This document shows, piece after piece, positions 45,650 through 53,921 of a stretch of DNA of 64,000 bases (positions are counted from its first letter, which is position 1; every line of letters begins with the position of its first letter). The position numbers and the translations under genes are program-made. The stretch is from CAMYMQ01 sp963730305. GTDB taxonomy: Bacteria > Pseudomonadota > Alphaproteobacteria > Bin65. The notes below the pieces were generated by a model that was not told where the DNA came from, did not search any database, and saw only the letters and a list, made by a program, of their open reading frames with translations. Location of the stretch: contig CAVSRB010000004.1 in assembly GCA_963730305.1 (NCBI GenBank), positions 682,001-746,000 on the forward strand, written 5' to 3'.

Positions 45650-45664
45650 CGTTACAAGATAACG
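45650..45664. promoter_or_regulatory. Probable Zur operator between znuC and znuA
   Basis: Perfect palindrome CGTTA-CAAGA-TAACG in the 148-base divergent space. The GTTA/TAAC half-sites agree with the general pattern of Zur boxes (GTTAT...ATAAC). It would let one repressor dimer control both znuA and znuCB when zinc is sufficient. Confidence 0.5.
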
Positions 45665-45723
45665 GTCCGGATAGACAACCGAACTGCGGAGGGGGCGCTC
45701 CGGCAGGGGTTGGGTACATCGAC

Positions 45724-46813
45724 ATGAAGGCCTTTGCAGGCGTTTCCACCGCTGTCGCGTTGTTCGGCGTCGCGCTCACCGGCTCGGCGCTCTCCGGACG
45801 TGCGTCGGCGGCGACACAGACTGCGCCACCGGCGGTGGTGGTCACCCTGAAGCCGCTGCATTCGCTGGTCGCCGGGGTGATGAAGGGGATCGGCACGCCG
45901 GTGCTGCTGTTCCCCGACGGCGCCAAGGCCGGGCCGCTCGACGCGGCGCAACAGGCGGCGGTCGACAAGGCACGGGTGCTGTTCTGGCTGGATCCGCGCC
46001 ATGCGCCGGCGGTCGCGCCGCTGGTCGCGAAGCGGCCGGACGGGATCGTCGTCGTCGCCCTGATGCGCGCGCCCGGCGTCCGGCTGATGGATGCGCGGGC
46101 GGGGCATCGCCGGGTCGTGGCGTCTGCCGCCCGGCCCCCGGCCAGGCCCGTCGCGCGCAAGGCCGCCCCGGCGATCAAGGACGGCAACGTCATCTTCCGC
46201 AAACGGGGCGATCCCGCCGCCAGGCCGGTGCCGCGCGCCGCTCCCCGGCGCGCGCCGGCGCGCAACTGGACCTCGAAGGCCGTTCCGCCGGCCAAGATCG
46301 CGACGCCCGACACTCATATCTGGCTCGACCCGCGCAACGCCATCGCCATCGTCCGCGCCGCCGCCGCCGCGCTGGCCAAGGCCGATCCGGCCCACGCGAC
46401 GCGCTACCGCCGCAACGCCGCCGTCCTGGTGGTGCAGAATCGAGGCGCAGAACGACGGCATCACCGCGACGGCGCGGGCGCTGCGCAAGGCCCACTACGC
46501 GGTGACCAACAACGGTCTGCAGTATTTCGAGGACAACTATCTGCTGACGCCGGCGCTGGAGTTCCGCCTGATCTCGCCGCAGCCGACGGCGGCGGCGCTG
46601 GCCGTGGCGCGCAAGCGGATTGCCGCCGCCGGGATCACCTGCGTGCTGGCGCCGACCCCGCTCGCCGCCGATGCGGCGCGCGCGCTGGTGGCCGGAACCA
46701 AGGCCCGGCTGGTGGCGCTCGACGTGATGGGACGGGCCGTCCCCGCCGGCCCTGACGCCTATTTCGCCATAATTCGTAGCATCGGAGGCAAAATGGCGGC
46801 ATGTTTGGGGTGA
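45724..46813 (+). CDS. znuA: ZnuA-like metal-binding protein lacking two zinc histidines, one frame break
   Basis: About 362 residues with a signal peptide (residues 1-30). It follows ZnuA (VVVTLKPLHSLVAGVMKGIG, THIWLDPRNAIAIVRAA, GLQYFEDNYLL) and needs a +1 correction at 46433-46441. Of the three ligand positions, only His198 in THIWLDP remains. The S-P-H or S-E-H site reads DGAKAGPLD, and the FHDA histidine site reads VTNNGLQYF. The usual His-rich loop is an Ala/Pro/Arg-rich stretch (about 125-190). Metal binding is doubtful although the gene sits in an intact, Zur-linked znu locus. Confidence 0.75.
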
Positions 46814-46865
46814 CCTTGTGTCAGAGAGTGCATATATGAAGCGGTACGGACCGTATTAGGCTTCG

Positions 46866-47495
46866 ATGACACGACTGATCGTGACCGCGTTTGCCTTGTT
46901 TCTGACCGCCGGGGCGCTCAGCCTCTCCGGGGTGGGGAGCGGTGTTGCGCCGGTCGTTGCCGCTTCGGCGGATCGGATTTCGACGGATGACGGTCAGGCG
47001 CGCCAGCCGCTGCGCCTCGATGCCGCCGCGATGATCGTGCTCACCGCCGCGGATACCGACCGCGGCCGCCCCGGCCTCGAGCAGAAGAAAGCGAAACAGA
47101 GCCCGCCGGCGACCGGCGCGGCGTCGCCCAAGCCCCGGGCCGAAAAGGTGCTGCCCGAGCGGCACGAGTATGCCGACCTGGTCGAACTGACGGTGCTGAT
47201 GGCCTCGGGCTTCGTCCTCGGGGCGGCGGGCTTCCTGCTCGGCCGCGTCTGGGCCGGCATCGTCACGGCGGGCTTCTCCGGCCTCGCCGTCGGCGCGGCG
47301 GTCTACGCCTTCGCCTTCAGCAGCCAGGTCGCACAGCCCAACATGACGGTCGCCGCCGGCCTGCTGATCTTCAGCGCCAGCGCGCTCGCGCCGACCCTGT
47401 TCGGCCGTGCCGGCCTCGCGGCCGCGCGCCGCGTCGGCCAGCGGTTGTTCCATGGCCGGGACAACGCCTCCTCATCGACGCAGCGGATCGACTGA
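46866..47495 (+). CDS. Membrane protein of unknown function
   Basis: 209 residues. A signal or first helix (LIVTAFALFLTAGALSLSG) is followed by a periplasmic Lys/Pro-rich section and three close helices (VLMASGFVLGAAGFLLGRVW, GIVTAGFSGLAVGAAVYAFA, VAAGLLIFSASALAPTL). No family recognised. It follows the znuA gene by 52 bases on the same strand but may have its own promoter. Confidence 0.6.
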   Translation: MTRLIVTAFALFLTAGALSLSGVGSGVAPVVAASADRISTDDGQARQPLRLDAAAMIVLTAADTDRGRPGLEQKKAKQSPPATGAASPKPRAEKVLPERHEYADLVELTVLMASGFVLGAAGFLLGRVWAGIVTAGFSGLAVGAAVYAFAFSSQVAQPNMTVAAGLLIFSASALAPTLFGRAGLAAARRVGQRLFHGRDNASSSTQRID

Positions 47496-47577
47496 CGCCA
47501 CGGACCGCAACAGGAACCGGCGACCGGATCGAACCCGGCCGCCGGGCTGGCGATGCTCGCGAGATGCTCGGGATCGG

Positions 47578-47883
47578 TCAGATCGGCCGAACGCGGTGGA
47601 TCCGGATCATCGGATACGGGCAGCTGCGCCGGCCGAGGAATACGCCGCGCACCCGCACGGTGGCGCCCGGCGGCAGGTTGCCGAGCCGGCCGGGGCGGAC
47701 CGAATAAAGGCGGCCGGTCCGGAACGACCGGATCGTGTTGCACGGCCCGTTGCGATCGAGGATCCGCCCGTTGAAGCGCACCGGCTCCGGTCCCGGCTGG
47801 ACCGCACCCGGCGGCGGACCGTAGTCGGCGCAGGCGGCGAGCAGCAGGGCGCCGAGCGGGGCGGCGAGGAGGACCTTTTTCAT
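47578..47883 (-). CDS. Small lipoprotein with OB-like C-terminal part
   Basis: 101 residues. A lipobox signal (LGALLLAAC with Cys18) predicts an outer-membrane or inner-membrane lipoprotein. The mature part GRILDRNGPCNTIRSF, then VRPGRLGNLPPGATVRVRG and RRSCPYPMIRIHRV, looks like a small beta-barrel with a disulfide, similar to DUF5818-type proteins. Function unknown. Confidence 0.7.
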   Translation of the reverse strand: MKKVLLAAPLGALLLAACADYGPPPGAVQPGPEPVRFNGRILDRNGPCNTIRSFRTGRLYSVRPGRLGNLPPGATVRVRGVFLGRRSCPYPMIRIHRVRPI

Positions 47884-48016
47884 GGTGTTTTCTCTCCGGA
47901 TTTGGGCGGGTCAGACGCCCATATTACGGTGAATTTCGACGGCTTTATTACAGCCGGCCCGACGACAAGGTAACATTTACCGTCCCGCCTTGTCGCGGCG
48001 CGGCGCGGCGGCGGCT

Positions 48017-48520
48017 TCAATCGGCCGTCAACAGCGTGATCTCCGCCGCGAATTCCGGATAGTCCGCGGTCAGCGCACCGCGGTCGCCGTGCTCGTAATC
48101 GTCGAAGTCGAAGCCGGGCGCGACCGTGCAGCCGAGCAGCGCGAAGCCGCCGCCCGGGCGCAGCCGGGCGCCCTGCCACACGCCGCGCGGCACCACATGC
48201 TGCGGCCGGTGGCCGGCGCCCAGGTCGGTCCCCAGCACGACGGTCCGGCCGCTGCCGTCGGGGAAGAGCTGGAGCTGCTCGACGGGGTCGCCGAGGTAGA
48301 AATGGAACACCTCGTCGCTGGTCAGCCGGTGCAGCGCGGAGAAGGTGTCCGGGGTCAGCAGGTAATAGATCGCGGTGCCGTGCGCGCGGTCGCCGCCGTA
48401 GCGGCCGGGCAGGGCATCCGCCGGCGTCCGCTCCTCGGTCCGGTGGGTCTCGACGAAGTAGCCGCCCTCGGTCGGATGAGGCTCCAATCCGAGCAGCCTG
48501 ACGATGTCGTCGACGGTCAT
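48017..48520 (-). CDS. Cupin (DUF985) protein
   Basis: 167 residues of the DUF985 cupin family: LGLEPHPTEGGYFVETHRT, TAIYYLLTPDTFSALHRL, DEVFHFYLGDPVEQLQLF and FALLGCTVAPGFDFDDYE. Some members are sugar epimerase-like or metal-binding proteins; no reaction is assigned. It is divergent from the alpha-2-macroglobulin gene. Confidence 0.92.
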   Translation of the reverse strand: MTVDDIVRLLGLEPHPTEGGYFVETHRTEERTPADALPGRYGGDRAHGTAIYYLLTPDTFSALHRLTSDEVFHFYLGDPVEQLQLFPDGSGRTVVLGTDLGAGHRPQHVVPRGVWQGARLRPGGGFALLGCTVAPGFDFDDYEHGDRGALTADYPEFAAEITLLTAD

Positions 48521-48679
48521 GAAACCCCCATTCTACCTAAATTCGTTAAGGATCGCGCCGCAGAAGGGTCATATTGTTACCGTATGCACCCGTATGAATG
48601 AAAGAATGCGCCCGCTGGGTCGTCGGCGATTTGCCGGATCCCCATGCAGGCGCGCCGCTTTGCAGTCGAGGGGACGCAC

Positions 48680-51600
48680 ATGCGCATGTTTCACGCCGGC
48701 CTGATCGGCCTGGTCGCCCTGATCACCGTTGTCGGATCGAGCCTTTCTGTCCACGCCGAATACAAAAATCTCGATCTCGCCGCCGCCGCCGACAATTACC
48801 GTCGCGCCACCATCAAGAAATACGGCAACCGGCTCAACGCCAAGCAGGCAGACGCCAACTGGGCGGCCGCCCGCAACCTCGCCCGCCAGCGCAACTGGAA
48901 GGGCGCGATCTCGCTCTACGAGCGCGCCGCCGGCTACGGCGCCAACGAGCACCGCTTCTGGCTGCATTATTCCTATGCGCTCGGCGCCGTCCGGCCGCCG
49001 CGTACGCGCGATGCCCTGGTCACCGCCTATCTGGCGCGCGACACCGCGAAGACCCGGCCCCAGCTCGCCCAGGCGCTCTACTACCTCGGTTTCTGGCACG
49101 AGCAGCTGCGTGAGAACGACAAGGCCATCGCCGCCTACGCGGATTCGGTCCGGATCCGCCGCAGCTCCTCCGTCGAGGCCAAGCTCAACGACCTGATCGC
49201 CCGCACCCGCCAGCAGGTGATGAAGACCAGCACGGTCTACGAGACCGATTCGCCCCAGGCCTGCCTGACCTTCTCGCGCGCGCTGCCCGAGGGCGACCTC
49301 AACCTGTTCGCCCGCTACGTCGTGGTCGAGCCGAAGATCAAGGCGGCCTTCTCGGTCGCCGGCAAGAAGCTGTGCATCGAAGGGGTCAAGCACGACACCA
49401 CCTACAAGGTCACCGTCCGCGCCGGCCTGCCCGACAAGGACGACACCTTCCGCACGCTCAAGTCCGAGACCTTCTCGATCGCCGTGCCCGACCGCTCGCC
49501 CAGCGTCGGCTTCCGCGGCAAGTCCTACGTGCTCGCCCGCACCGGCCCGCAGACGGTGCCGCTGACCTCGGTCAACGTCGTCAAGGCGAACCTGCGCCTG
49601 CTGCGCATCAACGACCGCAACCTGATCCACGAGATCAACAACAAGCGCATCCGCGAACTGCTCGCGCTCTATGACGCCCGCAAGATCGAGCGCCAGACCG
49701 GCGAGCTGGTCTGGACCGGCCAGGTCGAGATCGAGCAGCGCAAGAATCACCGCGTCACCACCGCAGTGCCGTTCAAGGCGATGGTCAAGGCGCCGAAGCC
49801 GGGCATCTACGTGCTGATGGCCCGCGACGCCGCGTCCAAGGCGGACCGGTGGGACAACTGGGCGACCCAGTGGATCGTCGTCTCCGACCTCGGCATCTCG
49901 ACCTTCGTCGGCCGCGACGGGCTGACCGTGTTCGTCCGCTCGTTCCAGTCGGCCGAACCGAAGGACGGCGTCACCATCCGCCTGATCGCCCGCAACAACA
50001 GCGTGCTCGCCACCGCCAAGACCGGCGACGACGGCCGCGTCACCTTCGCGCCCGGCCTGCTGCGCGGCACCGGCGGCAACCAGGCCGCCGCGGTGATGGC
50101 CTTCGCCAAGGGCGACTTCACCTTCCTCGACCTGCTGCGGCCCGCCTTCGACCTCAGCGACCGCGGCGTGGCCGGCCGTCCCGCGCCCGGCCCGGTCGAC
50201 GCCTATCTCTACACCGAGCGAGGCGTCTACCGTCCCGGCGCGACAGTCCACCTGACCGCGCTGGTCCGCAACAGTCAGGCCAAGGCGGTCACCGACCTGC
50301 CGCTGACGGTCAAGCTGTTCCGGCCCGACGGCGTCCAGGCGCGCCAGTTCACCCTGCTCGCCGCCGTCAACAAGTCGGGCGGCTACGAGATCGCGCTCAA
50401 AACCTCGAAGTCCTACCGCACCGGCTCGTGGACCGCGCGGGCCTATCTCGACCCGAAGGCCAAGCCGATCGGATCGGTCCGCTTCCAGATCGAGGACTTC
50501 GTTCCGGAGCGGCTGGCGCTCGACCTGTCCTCGGACAAGAAGGCGGTCGTGCCCGACGTGCCGACCGCGATCAAGATCGACGGCCGGTTCCTCTACGGTG
50601 CGCCGGCCGCCGACCTGCGCGTCGAGGGCGAACTGGTCCTCAAGCAGGACATGCGGCCGTTCCCGAAATACAAAGGCTACGTGTTCGGCCTGGTCCAGGA
50701 GACCTGGCGGCCCAAGCGCAAGACCCTGCCGGCCGTGCGCACCGACGCCAAGGGCAACGCCAGCCTCGCCATCAAGCTCGACGGCGCGCCGGAGACCTCG
50801 CGTCCGCTCAAGGCCGAGGTCCGCGTCTCGCTGATCGAGCAGGGCGGCCGCGCCGTCCAGCGGGTGATCACGCTGCCGGTCCGCTGGGCGCCGCTGACCC
50901 TGGGCATCAAGCTCGACAGTGATGACGACCGGGTGCCGCGCGGCGGCAACGCCAACTTCCAGATCGTCGCGCTCGACAAGGCCGGCCAGCCGCGGGCGGT
51001 CCAGCAGCTCGACTACGTGCTCTATCGCGAGAACTACCGGTTCTTCTGGTACTACGCGTCCAACCGGTGGAACTACCGGGTGATCCAGAACGACGAAGTG
51101 GTCTCCAAGGGCAAGCTCGACGTCGCTGCGGCGGCGCCGGCCAAGCTCTCGGTCAAGTCCCCGGACTGGGGCCGCTACCGGCTCGAGATCCGCGACAAGA
51201 AGACCGGCGCGGCGGCCAGCTATCGCTACTACGCCGGCTGGTTCGTCAGCGCCACCAACTCGGAGGCGCCGGACAAGCTCAGCGTCAAGCTCGACAAGGA
51301 CGTCTACGCGCCCGGCGACACCGCCAAGGTCCACATCCAGCCGCCGTTCGCCGGCGTCGTCCACCTGACGATCGCCAGCGACCGCATCCTCGAGAGCCGC
51401 AACGTCAAGGTCTCGGCCGAGGGCAAGACCATCGAGATCGAGGTCAAGAAGGCGTGGGGCGCCGGCGTCTACGTGCTCGCCACCGCCTACCGGCCGATGA
51501 ACGTCAAGCGCCAGCGCGGCCCGGCCCGGGCGGTCGGCGTCGCCTACATCAAGCGCGACTTCAAGGACCGGACCCTGGCGGTGAAGATCACCGCGCCGGA

Positions 51601-53902
51601 CAAGATCACGCCGCGCCGCAAGGTCGACGTGACCCTCGACGTGACCGGCGTCGACAATGGCGACAAGGTGTTCGTCACCCTGGCCGCGGTCGACGAGGGC
51701 ATCCTGTCCCTCACCGGCTACAAGTCGCCCGACCCGAACCACTATTTCTTCGGCCAGCGCAAGCTGGGCGTCGACATGCGTGACGACTACGGCCGCCTGA
51801 TCGACGCCTTCGCCGGAAGGCTGGGCAAGATCCGGAACGGCGGCGACAAGGCCGGCCGGCACCTCGGCGGCCTCGACGCCAGCAGCATCAAGACGGTCTC
51901 GCTGTTCAGCGGCATCGTCGCGGTCAAGAACGGCAAGGCGGTGGTCTCGCTCGACGTGCCCGACTTCAACGGCCGTCTGCGGCTGATGGCGGCGGCCTGG
52001 TCGCCGAACGGGGTCGGCCATGCCGAGAGCGCGATGATCGTGCGCGACCCGGTGGTCTCGATCGTCACGCTGCCGCGCTTCCTGGCGCCGGGCGACCAGG
52101 GCCACGTCACGGTCAGCCTGCACAACGTCGACGGCGTGGCCGGCGACTACAAGGTGCGGATGGCCTCGACCGGCCCCGCCGCGGCCTTCGGGCCCAAGGC
52201 GTCGTTGACCGCCAAGCTGGCCAAGGACGCCCACTACAAGGCGACCTTCCGGCTCGACGGCAAGACGGTCGGGGTGTCGTCGCTGGCGATGACCCTGTCC
52301 GGTCCGAACGGCTTCTCGGTCACCCGGAACTGGAAGATCGCGGTGCGGGCGGCCCAGGTTCCGGTCACCCGCCGCAAGGTCAGCCAGATCGACCCGAACA
52401 AGACGGTGCGCTTCGGCGCGTCGATGCTCAACGGCTACCTGCCCGGCTCGGCCAAGGTCTACCTGTCCTACTCCAGCGTCCCCGACCTCGGCGTGCCGGC
52501 GCTGCTGCGCTCGCTGTCGCAGTATCCCTACGGCTGCGTCGAGCAGACCACGAGCAAGGCGCTGCCGCTGCTCTACGTCGGCGACGTCGCCAAGTCGACG
52601 GGCCTGGTCGAGGACGACACGGCGATCCGCAGCCGGGTCCAGCGCGCCGTCTACCGCATCCTGTCGATGCAGCGCGGCGATGGCAGCTTCGGCCTGTGGA
52701 GCGCGACCGATGCCCGTGAGGGCTGGCTGTCGGCCTACATCATGGACTTCCTGACCCAGGCGCGGAAGAAGGGCTATCACGTGCCCGACTTCGCCTTCAA
52801 TTCGGGCCTGGAGCGGCTCGAGGCGATCGTCCGCGATACCGGCTACGAACCCTGGTTCCTGCCGGTCCACGCCTACGCGCTCTATGTGCTGGCGCTCAAC
52901 AAGAAGACCGACGTGTCGACCCTGCGCTACTTCTCCGACACCTACGGCGACGCGATCCCGACCGCGATGGCGCGGGCGCAGATCGCGGCGGCGCTGTCGC
53001 TGTTCGGCGAGAACGCGGCGGCGGCCAAGGTCTTCACCACCGCGTTCGGCTACCACTCGCGGCCGCGCGAGACCGGCAACTACTGGCGGGTGTTCGTGCG
53101 CGACTATGGCTCGGAGCTGCGCGACCGCGCGGCGGTGCTCTACCTGACCGCGCTGACCGATCCCAAGAGCAAGGAGATCGGCGGCCTGATCCAGGAGGTC
53201 GGGCGGATGCGCTCGTCGCGGCGCTATCTCAGCACCCAGGAGCAGGCGTGGCTGCTGCTCGCCGCCCACGGCCTGTCGGGCGATGGGCCCTATTCGGTCT
53301 CGGTCGACGGCAAGGCGCAGGTCAACCGGACCAAACCGCTCTACCTGCGGCCGACCCCCGCCGCGCTGCGCAAGGGCGTGACCGTGCGCAACACCGGCAA
53401 GGCCAAGGTGTGGCAGAGCGTCACCGTGACCGGCGTGCCCGACAAGGATCTGCCGCCGGAGAACAACGGCTTCACGATCAACCGCTCCTTCTACACGCTG
53501 GACGGCAAGCGCGCCGACCTGAGCAAGGTGAAGCAGAGCGACGTGCTGGTCGCGCTGATCGAGGTCAGCGCCAACACGCCGCGCTATCACCAGGCCCTGG
53601 TCGTCGACCTGTTGCCGGCGGGCTTCGAGATCGAGAACGCCCGGCTCAAGGGCCGCGACGTCAGCCAGATGAAGTGGCTGCCGAAGCTGACCACGCCGCG
53701 CCACGTCGAGCCGCGTGACGACCGTTTCGTCGCCGCGGTCGACATCGGCGGCAAGGGCCGGTCGTTCCACCTCGCCTACATCGTCCGCGCGGTCACGCCC
53801 GGCACGTTCCGCCTGCCGGCCGCCCACGTCGAGGACATGTACCGGCCCGCCTTCTTCGCCCGCATGGCGATGGGCGAGCTGAAGATCCAGTCCCGCGACT
53901 AG
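48680..53902 (+). CDS. Bacterial alpha-2-macroglobulin with thioester
   Basis: 1740 residues. A signal peptide (HAGLIGLVALITVVGSSLSVHA) is followed by a TPR-like region (residues 30-165), MG domains, and the thioester motif CVEQ (Cys1286) in YGCVEQTTSKALPLL. The complement-like domain has QRGDGSFGLWSATDAREGWL. There is no lipobox cysteine, unlike the E. coli protein, so it may be soluble in the periplasm. It traps foreign proteases by covalent capture after cleavage. It stands 19 bases before pbpC, the usual partner. ATG 48680 is preferred to 48644 because it has GAGGGG and a proper signal. Confidence 0.95.
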   Translation: MRMFHAGLIGLVALITVVGSSLSVHAEYKNLDLAAAADNYRRATIKKYGNRLNAKQADANWAAARNLARQRNWKGAISLYERAAGYGANEHRFWLHYSYALGAVRPPRTRDALVTAYLARDTAKTRPQLAQALYYLGFWHEQLRENDKAIAAYADSVRIRRSSSVEAKLNDLIARTRQQVMKTSTVYETDSPQACLTFSRALPEGDLNLFARYVVVEPKIKAAFSVAGKKLCIEGVKHDTTYKVTVRAGLPDKDDTFRTLKSETFSIAVPDRSPSVGFRGKSYVLARTGPQTVPLTSVNVVKANLRLLRINDRNLIHEINNKRIRELLALYDARKIERQTGELVWTGQVEIEQRKNHRVTTAVPFKAMVKAPKPGIYVLMARDAASKADRWDNWATQWIVVSDLGISTFVGRDGLTVFVRSFQSAEPKDGVTIRLIARNNSVLATAKTGDDGRVTFAPGLLRGTGGNQAAAVMAFAKGDFTFLDLLRPAFDLSDRGVAGRPAPGPVDAYLYTERGVYRPGATVHLTALVRNSQAKAVTDLPLTVKLFRPDGVQARQFTLLAAVNKSGGYEIALKTSKSYRTGSWTARAYLDPKAKPIGSVRFQIEDFVPERLALDLSSDKKAVVPDVPTAIKIDGRFLYGAPAADLRVEGELVLKQDMRPFPKYKGYVFGLVQETWRPKRKTLPAVRTDAKGNASLAIKLDGAPETSRPLKAEVRVSLIEQGGRAVQRVITLPVRWAPLTLGIKLDSDDDRVPRGGNANFQIVALDKAGQPRAVQQLDYVLYRENYRFFWYYASNRWNYRVIQNDEVVSKGKLDVAAAAPAKLSVKSPDWGRYRLEIRDKKTGAAASYRYYAGWFVSATNSEAPDKLSVKLDKDVYAPGDTAKVHIQPPFAGVVHLTIASDRILESRNVKVSAEGKTIEIEVKKAWGAGVYVLATAYRPMNVKRQRGPARAVGVAYIKRDFKDRTLAVKITAPDKITPRRKVDVTLDVTGVDNGDKVFVTLAAVDEGILSLTGYKSPDPNHYFFGQRKLGVDMRDDYGRLIDAFAGRLGKIRNGGDKAGRHLGGLDASSIKTVSLFSGIVAVKNGKAVVSLDVPDFNGRLRLMAAAWSPNGVGHAESAMIVRDPVVSIVTLPRFLAPGDQGHVTVSLHNVDGVAGDYKVRMASTGPAAAFGPKASLTAKLAKDAHYKATFRLDGKTVGVSSLAMTLSGPNGFSVTRNWKIAVRAAQVPVTRRKVSQIDPNKTVRFGASMLNGYLPGSAKVYLSYSSVPDLGVPALLRSLSQYPYGCVEQTTSKALPLLYVGDVAKSTGLVEDDTAIRSRVQRAVYRILSMQRGDGSFGLWSATDAREGWLSAYIMDFLTQARKKGYHVPDFAFNSGLERLEAIVRDTGYEPWFLPVHAYALYVLALNKKTDVSTLRYFSDTYGDAIPTAMARAQIAAALSLFGENAAAAKVFTTAFGYHSRPRETGNYWRVFVRDYGSELRDRAAVLYLTALTDPKSKEIGGLIQEVGRMRSSRRYLSTQEQAWLLLAAHGLSGDGPYSVSVDGKAQVNRTKPLYLRPTPAALRKGVTVRNTGKAKVWQSVTVTGVPDKDLPPENNGFTINRSFYTLDGKRADLSKVKQSDVLVALIEVSANTPRYHQALVVDLLPAGFEIENARLKGRDVSQMKWLPKLTTPRHVEPRDDRFVAAVDIGGKGRSFHLAYIVRAVTPGTFRLPAAHVEDMYRPAFFARMAMGELKIQSRD

Positions 53903-53921
53903 GGCGGCGAGGGGCTGTCCC

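Noticed and set aside
46845..46855. Short palindrome TACGG-A-CCGTA before the gene at 46866
   Set aside because: Too short to support as an operator in GC-rich DNA.
48569..53827. Very long open frame antisense to the macroglobulin gene
   Set aside because: It mirrors the real gene in a high-GC codon pattern, has an Arg/Asp/Val/Gly-biased composition, no recognisable domain and no ribosome site.
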